DNA of 56,558 bases from Candidatus Latescibacterota bacterium. GTDB lineage: Bacteria; Latescibacterota; UBA2968; UBA8231. The stretch covers positions 1-56,558 of the forward strand of contig JAJEFJ010000006.1 of NCBI GenBank assembly GCA_022820485.1. The letters are read 5' to 3'. The notes below the pieces were generated by a model. It made no database searches and was not told the DNA's origin. It was given only the letters and a program-made list of their open reading frames with translations. The position numbers and the translations under genes are program-made. Below, in pieces: positions 16,791 to 24,150 of this stretch. The first letter of the stretch is position 1. Each line of letters opens with the position of its first letter.

Positions 16791-17681
16791 ATGAGAAATC
16801 CATCCATTCTGTTGTTGGTTTTGGGGTTGGCGCTGCCCGGAGCTGCGCCTAGCGATACAGGTAGGTTGGGCGACCTAAAGGCCCAGTATCGCGCCTTGGA
16901 GAGCGAGCTCGATTCTCTCGCCGGCCAGCGCTTGCAGGTTGCGGCCTCAGCCGAGGCGCTGTCGGTCCGCATTGATAGCCTGAGGTTGAGTGCAGCGAAT
17001 TCTGCCGTGCTGCAAGAAGCGTGGCGCTCCTCGCTCCGGTTGGTGCAGCAAATGGTTGAGCTCGACTGGAAGTTGGTCGCCTTAGAGGCGCGGCAGGACA
17101 GCGTGGCCGAGCGCTTGTGTCTGGCCTACGATTGGGAAATCGGCGTCCTCATCCAGAAGTTGGCCGAGCAACCAGACCGGGGCCTGTCGGCCCAACTGAC
17201 GCTCTATCAGGAGTCGCGGGAACTACTCGGGGTCGGGGTCCGCAGTGCGAACCTGCACTACAGCGGACAGATGCAAATTGAGGTGGATGACGGGCCGGAC
17301 GAAATTCAGCAAAAGCAAGAGCTATTAGAGGACATCGCCGACCGCCTCAAGGCCGAATGGAGTGCCAACGCCGACCTGCTGAGTCGTTTGGAGGCCGAGC
17401 ATCGGCTGTGTGCCCGGGTGGAGCAAAAGCGGGCTAAAGCGCGGCGGTCCGAGGAGCGGATTTTGGTGAGCGGAGAACAGCCACAGGAGCAAGTGCGGCT
17501 TCTCAGGCAAGACGAGTCCTTAGCCGAATTTGATCTCGAGTCGTCGATTGCCGAAGTCGCGCTGAAAATTCACAAGCTGAAGGCGCGCCAGCAGGAAATC
17601 CTCCAGCTACAGGCCGTGATCGAAAACCGCGCCGAGGCGTTTAGGCGTTACTTGCGCAGCATGTTAGAGGGCGAGGAATAG
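16791..17681 (+). CDS. Exported coiled-coil protein of unknown function
   Basis: 296 residues, starting two bases after the stop of the response regulator, so it is almost certainly in the same operon. An N-terminal hydrophobic segment (SILLLVLGLALPGAA) followed by APSDTG looks like a cleavable signal peptide. The rest is a long alpha-helical, Glu/Leu/Arg-rich coiled coil (for example YRALESELDSLAGQRLQ and ARQQEILQLQAVIENRAEAF). No known domain is recognised. A periplasmic partner of the sensor kinase or a structural scaffold are reasonable guesses from its place in the operon, but nothing in the sequence shows this. Confidence 0.7.
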   Translation: MRNPSILLLVLGLALPGAAPSDTGRLGDLKAQYRALESELDSLAGQRLQVAASAEALSVRIDSLRLSAANSAVLQEAWRSSLRLVQQMVELDWKLVALEARQDSVAERLCLAYDWEIGVLIQKLAEQPDRGLSAQLTLYQESRELLGVGVRSANLHYSGQMQIEVDDGPDEIQQKQELLEDIADRLKAEWSANADLLSRLEAEHRLCARVEQKRAKARRSEERILVSGEQPQEQVRLLRQDESLAEFDLESSIAEVALKIHKLKARQQEILQLQAVIENRAEAFRRYLRSMLEGEE

Positions 17682-17706
17682 CCCGCACTTTTGCCGGCGA
17701 GGAGCC

Positions 17707-18063
17707 TCACTCGCCCGCGCCCAATCCCCGGCTGACTTCCACTACATTATCTTGCGTCGCGCCGAAGGCGCGTTTGAGCCGTTGATAGGCTGCCCACGGG
17801 TCGGTCTGGCGACCGCAGGTGAACAGATCAAGGGCGGCATAACCGCGCTCGGGCCAAGTGTGAACGGCCAAGTGGCTCTCTTGGACGATGAGCACGCCGG
17901 TGACCCCTCCCGGAGTGAAGCGATGGTATGCAGTGCCCAAGACTCGGGTGCCGGCCGCTTGGGCTGCGGCCTGCAGCTCAGCTGCGATATAATCTGGGTC
18001 GTCGAGCCGCTCGCGGTTGCAGCCATAGAGATCGACGAGCAGATGGCGGCCTAGGGCCTGCAT
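17707..18063 (-). CDS. speD: S-adenosylmethionine decarboxylase proenzyme (SpeH type)
   Basis: The 118-residue short (bacterial class 1B) form is expected to self-cleave to a pyruvoyl enzyme that decarboxylates S-adenosylmethionine for spermidine synthesis. The cleavage site Glu62-Ser63 lies in QESHLAVHTWPERG. His68 and Cys83 (LFTCGRQ) are the usual processing and catalytic residues. The length is normal. No spermidine synthase gene (speE) is adjacent, which is unusual, as the two often form an operon. The neighbour on the same strand is a small HTH gene 30 bases upstream; cotranscription is likely. Confidence 0.93.
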   Translation of the reverse strand: MQALGRHLLVDLYGCNRERLDDPDYIAAELQAAAQAAGTRVLGTAYHRFTPGGVTGVLIVQESHLAVHTWPERGYAALDLFTCGRQTDPWAAYQRLKRAFGATQDNVVEVSRGLGAGE

Positions 18064-18093
18064 TGGAACGCGCCGGAGCGGTGGTGCTGGCCC

Positions 18094-18282
18094 TCAGACA
18101 TATTCGACGATGTCGGTGGGCAGGCACTTGAGGTCTCGGCAGATATTGGACAGGGTGTACGGGTCCATGTCCTCGGTGCCTTGGTCGATGGCCTTTTTGA
18201 TGTGCTGATAGGTGGTCAGGTTGATTTCGGATTTGCGCTCTTCGAGCATCTGTTCGATCTCTTCTCTCTTAAAGCGGATCAT
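18094..18282 (-). CDS. Small HTH (Cro/XRE-like) protein
   Basis: 62 residues. ATG 18282 is preferred to an upstream in-frame start because CGAGGAGGTCGC gives an excellent ribosome site right before it. The sequence holds a helical N-terminus (KREEIEQMLEERK) and a region (LTTYQHIKKAIDQ, then YTLSNICRDLKCLPTDIVEYV) of the short Cro/C1-type HTH group, in which the second half matches the LxxICxxLxCxPxDIxEY pattern. It is likely a small cytoplasmic regulator. It precedes speD. It could regulate speD or itself; no operator was identified. Confidence 0.7.
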   Translation of the reverse strand: MIRFKREEIEQMLEERKSEINLTTYQHIKKAIDQGTEDMDPYTLSNICRDLKCLPTDIVEYV

Positions 18283-18342
18283 GCGACCTCCTCGCTTGCG
18301 GGTGGGGTAAGTAAGTAAGGCCATACGGCGATTGCCGTCAAA

Positions 18343-18371
18343 GTAGGGGGCGGTTTCAAACCGCCCCCTAC
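18343..18371. repeat. Perfect palindromic repeat (GTAGGGGGCGGTTT family)
   Basis: Arm GTAGGGGGCGGTTT, one central C, then the exact reverse complement, 29 bases in all. It is the second member of the family seen at 12929-12956, with one extra G in each arm and a different centre. It directly abuts the copied permease fragment, so it may have been a recombination site. Confidence 0.75.
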
Positions 18372-18427
18372 TATTCGTAGCGCAGGGCGTCTATGGGGTT
18401 GAGGAGGGCGCTTGGCGGGGTGCCGAA
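18371..18427 (-). pseudogene. Copied 3' end of MacB-like permease gene
   Basis: The first 40 bases are identical to 21538-21577, the last codons and stop of the MacB-like permease gene (NPIDALRYE-stop). Similarity continues with two small deletions to tgccgaa at 18427. The rest of the gene is missing. It is a duplication or deletion scar, oriented like the intact permease. Confidence 0.8.
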
Positions 18428-18449
18428 GCGGTGGACGAAAAGCAACAGA

Positions 18450-18579
18450 TTCTACGGCCCTGCCAGCGACCCACTGGCGGGTCTCTGGTGTGCATGGTGC
18501 GGCGGCGTTGTTGGGTATGCACCCGGAGAGGCTGCGGTATCGCATACAGAAATACGGGTTGCGCCGCCCAAAGAAGTAG
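18450..18579 (+). pseudogene. 3' remnant of a sigma-54 activator gene (Fis-type HTH)
   Basis: In-frame codons ending at the TAG at 18577-18579 read THWRVSGVHGAAALLG, then MHPERLRYRIQKYGL and RRPKK. The helix-turn-helix pattern (TxWRVSGxxGAAxLLGxxPxxLxxRIxKYGL) is that of the C-terminus of NorR/FhlA-type sigma-54 activators. No AAA+ or receiver coding sequence precedes it; the frame runs directly into the copied permease fragment. It differs from the intact response regulator C-terminus (AASLLGIKTSALYYKL), so it derives from another activator. Its place just upstream of the sigma-54 promoter suggests it once controlled that promoter. Confidence 0.7.
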
Positions 18580-18629
18580 CGCAGGATACGAGAACTTACC
18601 GGCGGCCACCGGCCAACGAAAGTCGTAGC

Positions 18630-18691
18630 GGTCCACGAAAAAACTGTGGCGGTCCACGAAAAAACTGTGGAAATCCACAAAAAAACTGTGG
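18630..18691. repeat. Three tandem stem-loop units (CCACGAAAAAACTGTGG)
   Basis: Units at 18630-18650, 18651-18670 and 18672-18691 share CCAC(G/A)AAAAAACTGTGG. Each can fold with CCAC pairing GTGG around an A-rich loop. The first two are identical over 20 bases. A related preceding string (ggccaacgaaagtcgt) recurs at 26788-26805. It looks like a short dispersed satellite. A long ORF through it (GPRKNCGG repeats) is an artefact of the repeat. Confidence 0.65.
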
Positions 18692-18765
18692 ACCTCCTTG
18701 CACCGATGGCGAGGCGGCGCATCCTATAAATCCCCGTCCCATAATTTTAAGTCTTATGTTTTTCA

Positions 18766-18797
18766 ATCCTTTAGGTGCATCCTAAAGGATTTTTTTG
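18766..18797 (+). terminator. Strong rho-independent terminator upstream of sigma-54 promoter
   Basis: ATCCTTTAGG, loop TGCAT, CCTAAAGGAT: a perfect 10-base stem followed by TTTTTT. It would insulate the sigma-54 unit from upstream transcription and probably ended the lost activator gene. Confidence 0.88.
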
Positions 18798-18813
18798 TGC
18801 GTGGGCTGCTTTT

Positions 18814-18830
18814 TGGCACGGAACTTGCAT
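18814..18830 (+). promoter_or_regulatory. Sigma-54 (-24/-12) promoter
   Basis: TGGCAC (18814-18819), five bases, TTGCAT (18825-18830) matches the sigma-54 consensus TGGCAC-N5-TTGCW at every position, with GG and GC correctly spaced. Transcription should begin near 18841. The ribosome site AAGGAGGTGA of the next gene follows at 18865. It is the only full match noticed on either strand of the window. Confidence 0.92.
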
Positions 18831-18878
18831 TTATAATCCGTAGAGGCGAGACCGATGCGGAAGAAAGGAGGTGAGGTG

Positions 18879-19253
18879 ATGCGAACTCGTATCGGTCATT
18901 GCTCAATTTTCACTTCCAGTACCGTAGCGGCAGCGGGTCGCGGCGGTAGTGGGCAACTAGGAGACAAAGCGATGGATAGTTTGCGTGAGTTTTTCGTTTC
19001 GTCGAGCGGTTTGGCTCCGGTTCGTCAGGGCTTGGGGTTGGGTTGGGTCATCAGTGCGCTCACATGGGTGGCGGTTTTGCTCAGTCCGCGAGAAGCTGCC
19101 GCTTGCAACAACTCTTGGGGAGAGTTCGGTGGGTATAGCTCAGGTTGCGCCGATGACCCGAATAACTCGGACGGGGATTGCAAATGCAGGACGTGTTCGT
19201 CGGATTCGAACTGCGTGTCCGCATGCACGCATTGGTACTGCTGTGTTTGCTAA
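18879..19253 (+). CDS. Cysteine-rich exported peptide under sigma-54 control
   Basis: 124 residues from ATG 18879, which has an ideal AAGGAGGTGA seven bases upstream. A second start at 18972 (residue 32) also has a ribosome site (TAGGAGAC). The leader is long and hydrophilic. A hydrophobic segment GWVISALTWVAVLLSP (55-70) follows, then REAAA and the tail beginning at Cys76. That tail of 49 residues contains 10 cysteines (76, 90, 101, 103, 106, 112, 116, 121, 122, 124) and ends YCCVC. I recognise no family. The layout suggests a signal-peptide-like leader and a secreted, disulfide- or metal-bound mini-protein, possibly a toxin, signal or modified peptide; this is inference. The unit has its own sigma-54 promoter and two flanking terminators. 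No modifying enzyme is adjacent. Confidence 0.75.
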   Translation: MRTRIGHCSIFTSSTVAAAGRGGSGQLGDKAMDSLREFFVSSSGLAPVRQGLGLGWVISALTWVAVLLSPREAAACNNSWGEFGGYSSGCADDPNNSDGDCKCRTCSSDSNCVSACTHWYCCVC

Positions 19254-19264
19254 GAGTTCGTCTT

Positions 19265-19306
19265 GGGTATCGGTTTAATCGTAGCGATTAAACCGATACC
19301 CTTTTT
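19265..19306 (+). terminator. Strong rho-independent terminator after cysteine-rich peptide gene
   Basis: A 17-base perfect stem starting GGGTATCGGTTTAATCG, loop TAG, then its complement ending CCGATACCC and TTTTT. It starts 12 bases after the stop, closing a single-gene transcription unit. Confidence 0.92.
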
Positions 19307-19374
19307 CTTCTTTAGTTTTCGGGTAGTACGCGGTCTAGTGGAATTTTACCTGTTAGAAGGGCTAGCTATATATC

Positions 19375-21519
19375 ATGCTGAAATTCGTCGTTGTTGCAGG
19401 TATTGCGTTGTGGAGCGTCCCCGCCGAGGCGATCAAGTGGGATTTCGACGATGGGACGACGCAAGGGTGGACCGCCAAAGAAGCTCGTATAGTGGATAGT
19501 ACGCGTGAGTTTCACCAGTTTCCGGGAGAGGTCGAAGAGGGCGTGTGGCGGATCAGAGTTGATCCTTCCGGCACCAAGAGTTTGAAACTTAATCCGGGTG
19601 TCGAAGTGATCTCTTCGACCATCGGGTACGATTCGGATCTGTTCGATCAAGTCCGCATCCGGTTTCGCACGGTCCATAGCCGCCCTACAGAAGGTTCTCT
19701 TGGGATGGAGTGGGAAAACGCTTCAGGTTTTTTTGATAAGTTTGCCTTGCAATTCTCCTTACAACAACGAATCGTCTATACCACCGAGTGGCAGGAAGAG
19801 ACGCTGTTGTTGGCAGATCAAGACGGATGGGAGGGTCTGTTAAAAAATATTCAACTCAGTTTTAATCATTTTGAGGTTGTCGAGGCGTTTGAGATCGACT
19901 GGATCGAGTTGACTGGGGTGGAAGAAATGATACAAGGGGAACTGCCGCCGCCGCTGGTAGAGTACTACTTTGGCTTTGCGAGGCCCGGCCTTTTTATGCC
20001 ACCGGTGTTCTATCCGATTGCGCCGGGCCTAGGGGAAGCAGCCCATGGAGGACTAGGAGGAGGGTATCTAGGGGAGCGGGATGGCGGTGTGTTGACGGAC
20101 TTGGATGGGGATGGCGACTTAGACCTGTTCGGTCTGTGGCAAACGCGAACAGAAACGGAACGGGGGTCTGAGTATAAAAGTGGCTGGCTGATGGCCCTCA
20201 ATGACGGACAAGGAACCTTGGAACGTAGGACTATTATTGAGGAAGTCGATGCCACAGGGGAGACCGATACGGAAATTGTAAGTAGAGTAGCCTTAACGGC
20301 ACTAGGTGCTGATTTGACCGGCGATGGCCAAGCCGAAATCGCCCTATCCAGAAGCAACCGGGATCCCCGCACCGAAGTGTGGTCTCTCGATGAGGAACTG
20401 CAAGTCGAGGTGCTCGTGCAGATCGATCGATCGATCCATAGTGTAGGGGATTGGGATGGCGACGGTCGGGTCGAATTGTTTGTAGGTGGGGCTACGTTTG
20501 AAGGCTCTTTAGAGGAAATGATCGCGGGAACGGCGGAGTTCTTTAGTACGTTAGCGGTTTGGGAGGTGGCACAGGGCGTATGGACTTCCGAGCATCTGCC
20601 AGCTTCCAAAGATTATGTCCCCCTTTATATCTCCGACTTTATCGGCGATGAGACACTCGATGTGTTTTGGACACCGATTCGCGGGGAATTGAGGGGGATT
20701 TATACATGGTTTGTGGGGCGCTTGGGTGCGGAGGCTCAGAGCGGCGAGATATTTGAATTCGATGAAGAGTTGAGGCTGTTAGGGGTGGGCGATTTTGATG
20801 GCGATGGGCAGGTAGATTTCCTCACCGAGTTCACATCCCATATAACCGAAGGGAGCAAGGGGTTGGTCTTGCAGCGAAAGGGAGCCGGGGATCGCCTAGA
20901 AGCCGAGGTGCTGTATGATGGTCGGCTGTTGCGTCGCTCGCCGGTGTTGGTACGCGACCTGAATGCCGATGGGGTGGACGATTGGGTGTTTATCGGCGGG
21001 GATCGGGTTTCGGGCTTTGGGGTGTTTATCGAATGGGGCGGGAGCGTCAACCCGACCCAAGAAGGGGAACGGCATCGGCTGGAGGGAACAGCGAGAGATG
21101 TACTCTGTGGAGATATGGATGGCGATGGCGACCTCGACTTGGTGGTGTTAGATCCGCTGTTAGGCGGTGTGCATGTGCTCAAGAATTCGCTGGGCGAGCA
21201 AGCGACCGCGGTGATGACGCCAACGGCAACGCGACCAGCGCAACATCGGCTCGGCGACAGCTATCCTAATCCGTTCAATCCGGCGGTCGTGCTTCCGCTT
21301 GATTTGGCGACGGACGCGGCAGGGGTGTCGCTGACGGTGTACGACGTGTTGGGTCGTCGGGTGCGGCAGGTGTGGCAGGGGCCGTTGGGTGCCGGCAGCC
21401 AACGTTTTGTGTGGGATGGCCGCGATGAGTCGGGCAGGGCGGTGGCGGCTGGGGTGTATGTCTATCAGGTCGAAATCGACGGGCGGGTGGAAGCCAAAAA
21501 GACGACGAAGCTGCCGTGA
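19375..21519 (+). CDS. Secreted FG-GAP/VCBS-repeat protein with type-IX-like C-terminal domain
   Basis: 714 residues. Signal peptide MLKFVVVAGIALWSVPAEA; a jelly-roll-like N-terminal domain (WDFDDGTTQGW); a propeller with at least six calcium-type repeats (DLDGDGDLDLFG, GDWDGDGRVELFVGG, GDFDGDGQVDFLTE, DMDGDGDLDLVVLD and others). The C-terminus carries LGDSYPNPFNPAVVLPL, then VYDVLGRRVRQV and WDGRDESGRAVAAGVY, a FlgD-Ig/type A sorting-like domain that anchors or exports surface proteins in related phyla. The ATG follows AGAAGG. It starts 69 bases after the terminator of the cysteine-rich gene, so it has its own promoter. Function at the surface, such as adhesion or glycan binding, is inferred from fold only. 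Confidence 0.85.
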   Translation: MLKFVVVAGIALWSVPAEAIKWDFDDGTTQGWTAKEARIVDSTREFHQFPGEVEEGVWRIRVDPSGTKSLKLNPGVEVISSTIGYDSDLFDQVRIRFRTVHSRPTEGSLGMEWENASGFFDKFALQFSLQQRIVYTTEWQEETLLLADQDGWEGLLKNIQLSFNHFEVVEAFEIDWIELTGVEEMIQGELPPPLVEYYFGFARPGLFMPPVFYPIAPGLGEAAHGGLGGGYLGERDGGVLTDLDGDGDLDLFGLWQTRTETERGSEYKSGWLMALNDGQGTLERRTIIEEVDATGETDTEIVSRVALTALGADLTGDGQAEIALSRSNRDPRTEVWSLDEELQVEVLVQIDRSIHSVGDWDGDGRVELFVGGATFEGSLEEMIAGTAEFFSTLAVWEVAQGVWTSEHLPASKDYVPLYISDFIGDETLDVFWTPIRGELRGIYTWFVGRLGAEAQSGEIFEFDEELRLLGVGDFDGDGQVDFLTEFTSHITEGSKGLVLQRKGAGDRLEAEVLYDGRLLRRSPVLVRDLNADGVDDWVFIGGDRVSGFGVFIEWGGSVNPTQEGERHRLEGTARDVLCGDMDGDGDLDLVVLDPLLGGVHVLKNSLGEQATAVMTPTATRPAQHRLGDSYPNPFNPAVVLPLDLATDAAGVSLTVYDVLGRRVRQVWQGPLGAGSQRFVWDGRDESGRAVAAGVYVYQVEIDGRVEAKKTTKLP

Positions 21520-21537
21520 AGAATCGTTAAAGGATGC

Positions 21538-22782
21538 CTATTCGTAGCGCAGGGCGTCTATGGGGTTGAGGAGGGCGGCTTGGCGGGCTGGGTAGATGCC
21601 GAAACCAATGCCGACCGCAGCCGAGACCCCAAAGGCGAGGACAATGGTCCAAGGCTGGACGATGGTGCGCCAGCCCGCGTACAGGGTGATCACTTCTGGG
21701 ATGGCGTAGCCCAGCACCACTCCAATCAGGCCGCCGATTAGGCTGACCAACAGCGATTCGACCAAAAACTGCGCGAGGATGTCGCGCCGGCGCGCGCCCA
21801 GGGCGCGGCGGATGCCGATTTCGCGCGTGCGCTCTAGCACCGAGGCCAGCATGATATTCATGATGCCGATGCCGCCGACTAACAGGGAGATGCCGGCAAT
21901 GCAGCCCATGACGATGTTGAAGATCTGCTGCGTTTTCTGGCTTTGGCGCAACAGCTCTTCGGGAATGGCGATCTTGAAGTCCTCGACGCCGCGATGCCGC
22001 CGGTTGAGGATGGTGCGGACGATAGCCGCAGCTTCTGGCAATTGGTTGGAGTTGGGGATCTTGACGGTGATTTGGGTCAGCTCGGGCTCGCCCGACTCCC
22101 AGTGGAAGCGGTTGAGCAGGGCCGTCAGCGGGACGTAGATGTCCTCGTCGGTGTTGCGCACTTCGAGCACGCCGCCGATTTTGCCGCCGGCCGCGCCCTT
22201 GTCTTCGAGCACGCCGATGACCGTAAACCACTGGTTGCGGATTTTGACCCGGCCGCCCAAGGGATTGTCAAAAAAGAACAGCGCCCGCTTGGCGTCTGCA
22301 CCCAACACGCAGACGCGCTTGGCGGTGTTCAGGTCCTCGGGAGAAAAGAATACCCCGCTGCCCATGCGGGCGTCGAGCACGGTCAGATAGTCGGGGGTCG
22401 TACCCACCACCATAGTGCGGAAGGTGTGGTCTTGGGCTTGGGCTTTGACTTTGAGCTCGCGCTGGGGAGTGACGTAGTCGGCCAACAGGCAGATGCGGGC
22501 AATTGACCGCGCATCGTCCCATGTCAGGCCCGGAGAGCGATTCTGGTCGAGGTCGGCTTCGGTCTCCTCATCGGCTTCTTTTTTCCAGTGCTGGACGATG
22601 ATATTGCTAATGCCCATCTGGCGGATTTGTTCAAGGGATTCCTGCTTGGCACCCTCGCCGATGGAGAGCATGGCTATGACCGCGGCCACGCCGAAGATGA
22701 TGCCGAGCATGGTCAGCAAGGTCCGCAGCTTGTGCGAGAGCAGGCCGACTAGGCTCAACGAGGCGGTTTCGCGTAGATTCAT
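21538..22782 (-). CDS. MacB-like ABC transporter permease
   Basis: 414 residues: N-terminal membrane helix (LLSHKLRTLLTMLGIIFGVAAVIAM), a large periplasmic MacB domain (about 45-270), and three C-terminal helices with the FtsX core (LASVLERTREIGIRRALGARR, then LLVSLIGGLIGVVLGYAI). It ends in NPIDALRYE. MacB-type complexes use a periplasmic adaptor and outer-membrane channel for mechanotransmission-driven export of peptides, lipoproteins or drugs. It is the last of five same-strand genes encoding a complete inner-membrane export module. Its 3' end is copied at 18371-18427. Confidence 0.9.
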   Translation of the reverse strand: MNLRETASLSLVGLLSHKLRTLLTMLGIIFGVAAVIAMLSIGEGAKQESLEQIRQMGISNIIVQHWKKEADEETEADLDQNRSPGLTWDDARSIARICLLADYVTPQRELKVKAQAQDHTFRTMVVGTTPDYLTVLDARMGSGVFFSPEDLNTAKRVCVLGADAKRALFFFDNPLGGRVKIRNQWFTVIGVLEDKGAAGGKIGGVLEVRNTDEDIYVPLTALLNRFHWESGEPELTQITVKIPNSNQLPEAAAIVRTILNRRHRGVEDFKIAIPEELLRQSQKTQQIFNIVMGCIAGISLLVGGIGIMNIMLASVLERTREIGIRRALGARRRDILAQFLVESLLVSLIGGLIGVVLGYAIPEVITLYAGWRTIVQPWTIVLAFGVSAAVGIGFGIYPARQAALLNPIDALRYE

Positions 22783-22791
22783 TACGCGCGC

Positions 22792-24135
22792 CTAGGGTGA
22801 GGGCAAGGCGTCGGCTGATTCCATGAGGCCGCTGGCGTCGGTCGCTTGGAGCGGATCGCGCAGGGCGATGCGGTCGTCGGGCGCAAGCCCTTCTTCGACG
22901 ATGACGAAGTCCTCGTTTTTCTGGCCCAGCTTCACTTCCCGCTCCTCGGGCTGGCCACCCACCAAGCGATAGACGAGGGTGCGCCCATCCTTCTCAAAGA
23001 CCGCGTCTAGGGGGATGTAGAGGGGCATGGGTGCGGCGGTCGCGACTTCGGTGGCCTCGCTTTGCACCGAGTCTGGAGCGGTCGCCGGCCTAGGAGGGAT
23101 GGTCTCGACGACGACGTGAGACGTGGCAGTCATGCCGGGTTTGAGGCGGATGTCTTCTTCTTCGATTTGGATGATTACGTCAAATACTTTGACGTTTTTT
23201 TCGCCTTCCTTTTCGCGGCCGAGCGAGGCGATGCTCTCGATTTTGCCGTGGAATGTGGGTTCGGGCAGGGCGTCGAGCTTGATGGTGGCGACTTGGCCGG
23301 TGTCGAGCTTATCGACCTCGACCTCGTTGACGTAAGTTTTGACCTGCATGTGGGAGAGGTCGGGCAGGGAAATGACGTTGACGCCACCCCAGATCTCGTC
23401 GCCGACGCGGATCTTTTCCGGCCGCTCGCCCTTCCACACCTTGCCGTACACGACTAAACCGGGCTTTTCGGCCTTGATAGTGGTGCTTGCCAAGTCATCG
23501 CGCGCCTTTTTCAAATCGCGCTCTTGGCGTTCGATGTTGAGTTGGCGCTTTTTGACTTCAGCGGCGTTGACGATCTTTTGCGAGGCCAGCTTTTCCATGG
23601 CTTGCTGGTGGCTCAGCTTGGCTTTGTGGGCCTCAATTTCGGCTTCTTCCTTTTGCACGGTGGCCTCAAAGACCATGCGCTCAACCTTTAGCTCGGCCAA
23701 GCGCAAATTGGCCTCCTCGTTGGCAATGTCGGCTTCGAGCTTGGCGATGTCGGCCTTGTGGGTGGCTAGCGTTTTTTCTAGGTCGGCCTTGGCGGACTCG
23801 ACCTCCTGCTCGTCGTCCATGACCCGCTTCTGAAAATCCGTCTGTTCAAATTGCACCAATAAGTCGCCCACTGTGGCTTGCTCGCCTTCGGGAAACAACT
23901 CGACGATTTTGAGCTGGCCGCGCACGCGGGGCGCGACGACGTTTTCGGCTTCTACTGATTCCAACTCGCCGCCCTTGAGCTTGAGTTCAATGACGAACTC
24001 GCCCTGTTGGACTGGATAGGTGGGAATGGAGGATTCGGCTTCCTCGTGCATCAGGTGTTCACCAAGCCAAGCCCCGCCCAAGACGAGGACTAAGAGCAAG
24101 GCGAGAATCCACCAGCGGCGTTTGATCTGTGTCAT
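22792..24135 (-). CDS. Periplasmic adaptor (HlyD/MacA family), copy 2
   Basis: 447 residues. N-terminal membrane anchor (WWILALLLVLVLGGAWLG), biotinyl-lipoyl halves flanking a long coiled coil (about 100-220, for example LEKTLATHKADIAKLEADIA), beta-barrel and membrane-proximal domains (IRLKPGMTATSHVVVET). It links the MacB-like permease to an outer-membrane channel. It follows copy 1 by 15 bases and the permease follows by 9, so one transcript is likely. The presence of two adaptors in one operon is unusual; they share design but are divergent in sequence, and may form a mixed hexamer or serve different substrates. Confidence 0.88.
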   Translation of the reverse strand: MTQIKRRWWILALLLVLVLGGAWLGEHLMHEEAESSIPTYPVQQGEFVIELKLKGGELESVEAENVVAPRVRGQLKIVELFPEGEQATVGDLLVQFEQTDFQKRVMDDEQEVESAKADLEKTLATHKADIAKLEADIANEEANLRLAELKVERMVFEATVQKEEAEIEAHKAKLSHQQAMEKLASQKIVNAAEVKKRQLNIERQERDLKKARDDLASTTIKAEKPGLVVYGKVWKGERPEKIRVGDEIWGGVNVISLPDLSHMQVKTYVNEVEVDKLDTGQVATIKLDALPEPTFHGKIESIASLGREKEGEKNVKVFDVIIQIEEEDIRLKPGMTATSHVVVETIPPRPATAPDSVQSEATEVATAAPMPLYIPLDAVFEKDGRTLVYRLVGGQPEEREVKLGQKNEDFVIVEEGLAPDDRIALRDPLQATDASGLMESADALPSP

Positions 24136-24150
24136 AACAGCTTTCTCGCG

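Noticed and set aside
18630..18691. Possible CRISPR array
   Set aside because: Units are directly adjacent without variable spacers, and no cas genes are present.
18393..18785. Open frame of 130 codons with GPRKNCGG repeats
   Set aside because: It runs through the activator stub and the stem-loop satellite; the repeat alone keeps it open. No start signal and no protein-like pattern.
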